Positions 63,358 to 64,000 of a stretch of DNA of 64,000 nucleotides are shown here, in pieces (position 1 is the first letter of the stretch; the number at the start of each line of letters is the position of its first letter). The notes below the pieces were generated by a model. The model did no database searches. It was not told the origin of the DNA and saw only the letters and a program-made list of their open reading frames with translations. Source of the DNA: Isosphaera pallida ATCC 43644 (GTDB lineage: Bacteria; Planctomycetota; Planctomycetia; Isosphaerales; Isosphaeraceae). The position numbers and the translations under genes were made by a program. The stretch lies in NCBI RefSeq assembly GCF_000186345.1, contig NC_014962.1, positions 3,066,450 to 3,130,449 on the forward strand, written 5' to 3'.

Positions 63358-64000
63358 ATGGCCCGATCCCGCAACGAGGATTCCCGCGACATGCCGCTTT
63401 TCGGCAAGTTCGACCCGTCTCCATCTCCCGTGCACGCGCCGCCCGCGGCGCCTCCGGTTCGAGTCGAGCCGATCGCGCAACCGAGTCAGGTCCAACCGCT
63501 ACCGTTGGTTCCTGGCCTGCCGCCGTTGCCATTAGCTTGGCGGATCGCGTTGGGGAGGCGAGTGGAACAATCCAAGTATGAAGAAATTGGCGCATTTGTG
63601 GCCGCCGAGCGTCGGATTGGGACAGTCTACCCGCCCCATGACCAGGTCTTTGCCGCCTTCGAGGCGACCCCGCCCGACCAGGTCAAGGCAGTTTTGCTGG
63701 GTCAGGATCCCTACCACGGGCCGGGCCAGGCTCACGGTCTTTGCTTCTCGGTGCGTCCAGGGGTGCCGATTCCGCCCTCTTTGGTGAACATCCTCCAGGA
63801 ACTTCAGAACGACCTGGGCTTTCCACCGCCCCGTCATGGCGATTTGCGGTCTTGGGCGAATCAAGGAGTGTTGATGTTGAACACCGTGCTCACGGTTCGC
63901 TCTGGTCAGGCCAACTCGCATCGTGGGCGGGGCTGGGAGGAGTTCACCGACGCGGTCATCGCCGAAATCAGCGCCGGGCCTCATCCCGTGGTGTTCATTC
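63358..64000 (+). CDS. ung: Uracil-DNA glycosylase, family 1 (truncated by window end)
   Basis: Removes uracil from DNA in base-excision repair. The reading frame is open to the end of the window, so the C-terminus is missing. Visible family features are GQDPYHGPGQAHGLCFSV (catalytic Asp D117), PPSLVNILQEL, GVLMLNTVLTV and the following GQANSHRGRGWEEFT. A Pro-rich N-terminal extension of about 60 residues is longer than in most Ung proteins. The ATG at 63358 follows a strong GGAGGAAAGGAAG region. The final HPSP-type uracil-recognition loop would lie beyond the window. Confidence 0.95.
   Translation, partial: MARSRNEDSRDMPLFGKFDPSPSPVHAPPAAPPVRVEPIAQPSQVQPLPLVPGLPPLPLAWRIALGRRVEQSKYEEIGAFVAAERRIGTVYPPHDQVFAAFEATPPDQVKAVLLGQDPYHGPGQAHGLCFSVRPGVPIPPSLVNILQELQNDLGFPPPRHGDLRSWANQGVLMLNTVLTVRSGQANSHRGRGWEEFTDAVIAEISAGPHPVVFI

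Overview
The window is a high-GC bacterial chromosome segment that most likely comes from a planctomycete, probably of the Isosphaeraceae (Isosphaera-like). The grounds are a PEP-CTERM protein, a DUF1559 prepilin-like protein with an N-terminal methylation motif, three large Ser/Thr kinases (one fused to a formylglycine-generating-enzyme fold), a YfhO-type membrane protein, and many long proteins with planctomycete-style domain fusions. The species call is inference; the domain content is read directly from the sequence.

Layout. 0-6.4 kb: membrane-anchored MsrB, a PEP-CTERM protein, a beta-propeller protein and a TolC-type outer-membrane protein. The last two converge on a spacer bounded by inverted arrays of a G-rich heptamer. 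6.6-12.7 kb: tRNA-Gln with a terminator, a NifS-type cysteine desulfurase, glyA, a UxaC-like amidohydrolase, a selenocysteine tRNA (tRNA-Sec, UCA anticodon) and a TIM-barrel sugar isomerase. 12.8-18 kb: two Ser/Thr kinases. 18.5-27 kb: GH3-family adenylate enzyme, phospholipid-N-methyltransferase-like protein, alpha/beta hydrolase, YfhO-like protein and the ABC-F factor EttA. 27.4-29.7 kb: a small membrane protein, a phage-type adenine methyltransferase and dnaN.

30.7-39.0 kb: a complete type III-B (Cmr) CRISPR effector operon in the order cmr2(cas10)-cmr3-cmr4-cmr5-cmr6-cmr1. Its Cas10 lacks the N-terminal HD nuclease domain and carries GGDE in place of GGDD in the palm. No CRISPR array, cas1/cas2, cas6 or CARF effector is visible nearby. 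39-48 kb: MDR oxidoreductase, lipoprotein, DUF1559 protein, MFS transporter, a small one-TM protein and a TPR-redoxin protein.

48.4-57.9 kb: a same-strand cluster of a kinase-FGE fusion, a GAF-GAF-TM-HlyD protein, a periplasmic HlyD adaptor, a PqqD-like/M50 metalloprotease/HlyD fusion and a protein of unknown function. I read it as a possible sensing, proteolysis and export apparatus that has no ABC ATPase or outer-membrane channel of its own. Three of its spacers each contain a different 5-bp tandem repeat. 57.9-64 kb: NYN/OST-HTH ribonuclease-like protein, metallophosphoesterase, M24 aminopeptidase, accB, accC and the start of ung, which runs off the window.

The most interesting material is the HD-less GGDE Cmr system, the PqqD-M50-HlyD/GAF-HlyD cluster, the tRNA-Sec gene, and the G-rich heptamer arrays that begin right at two stop codons.
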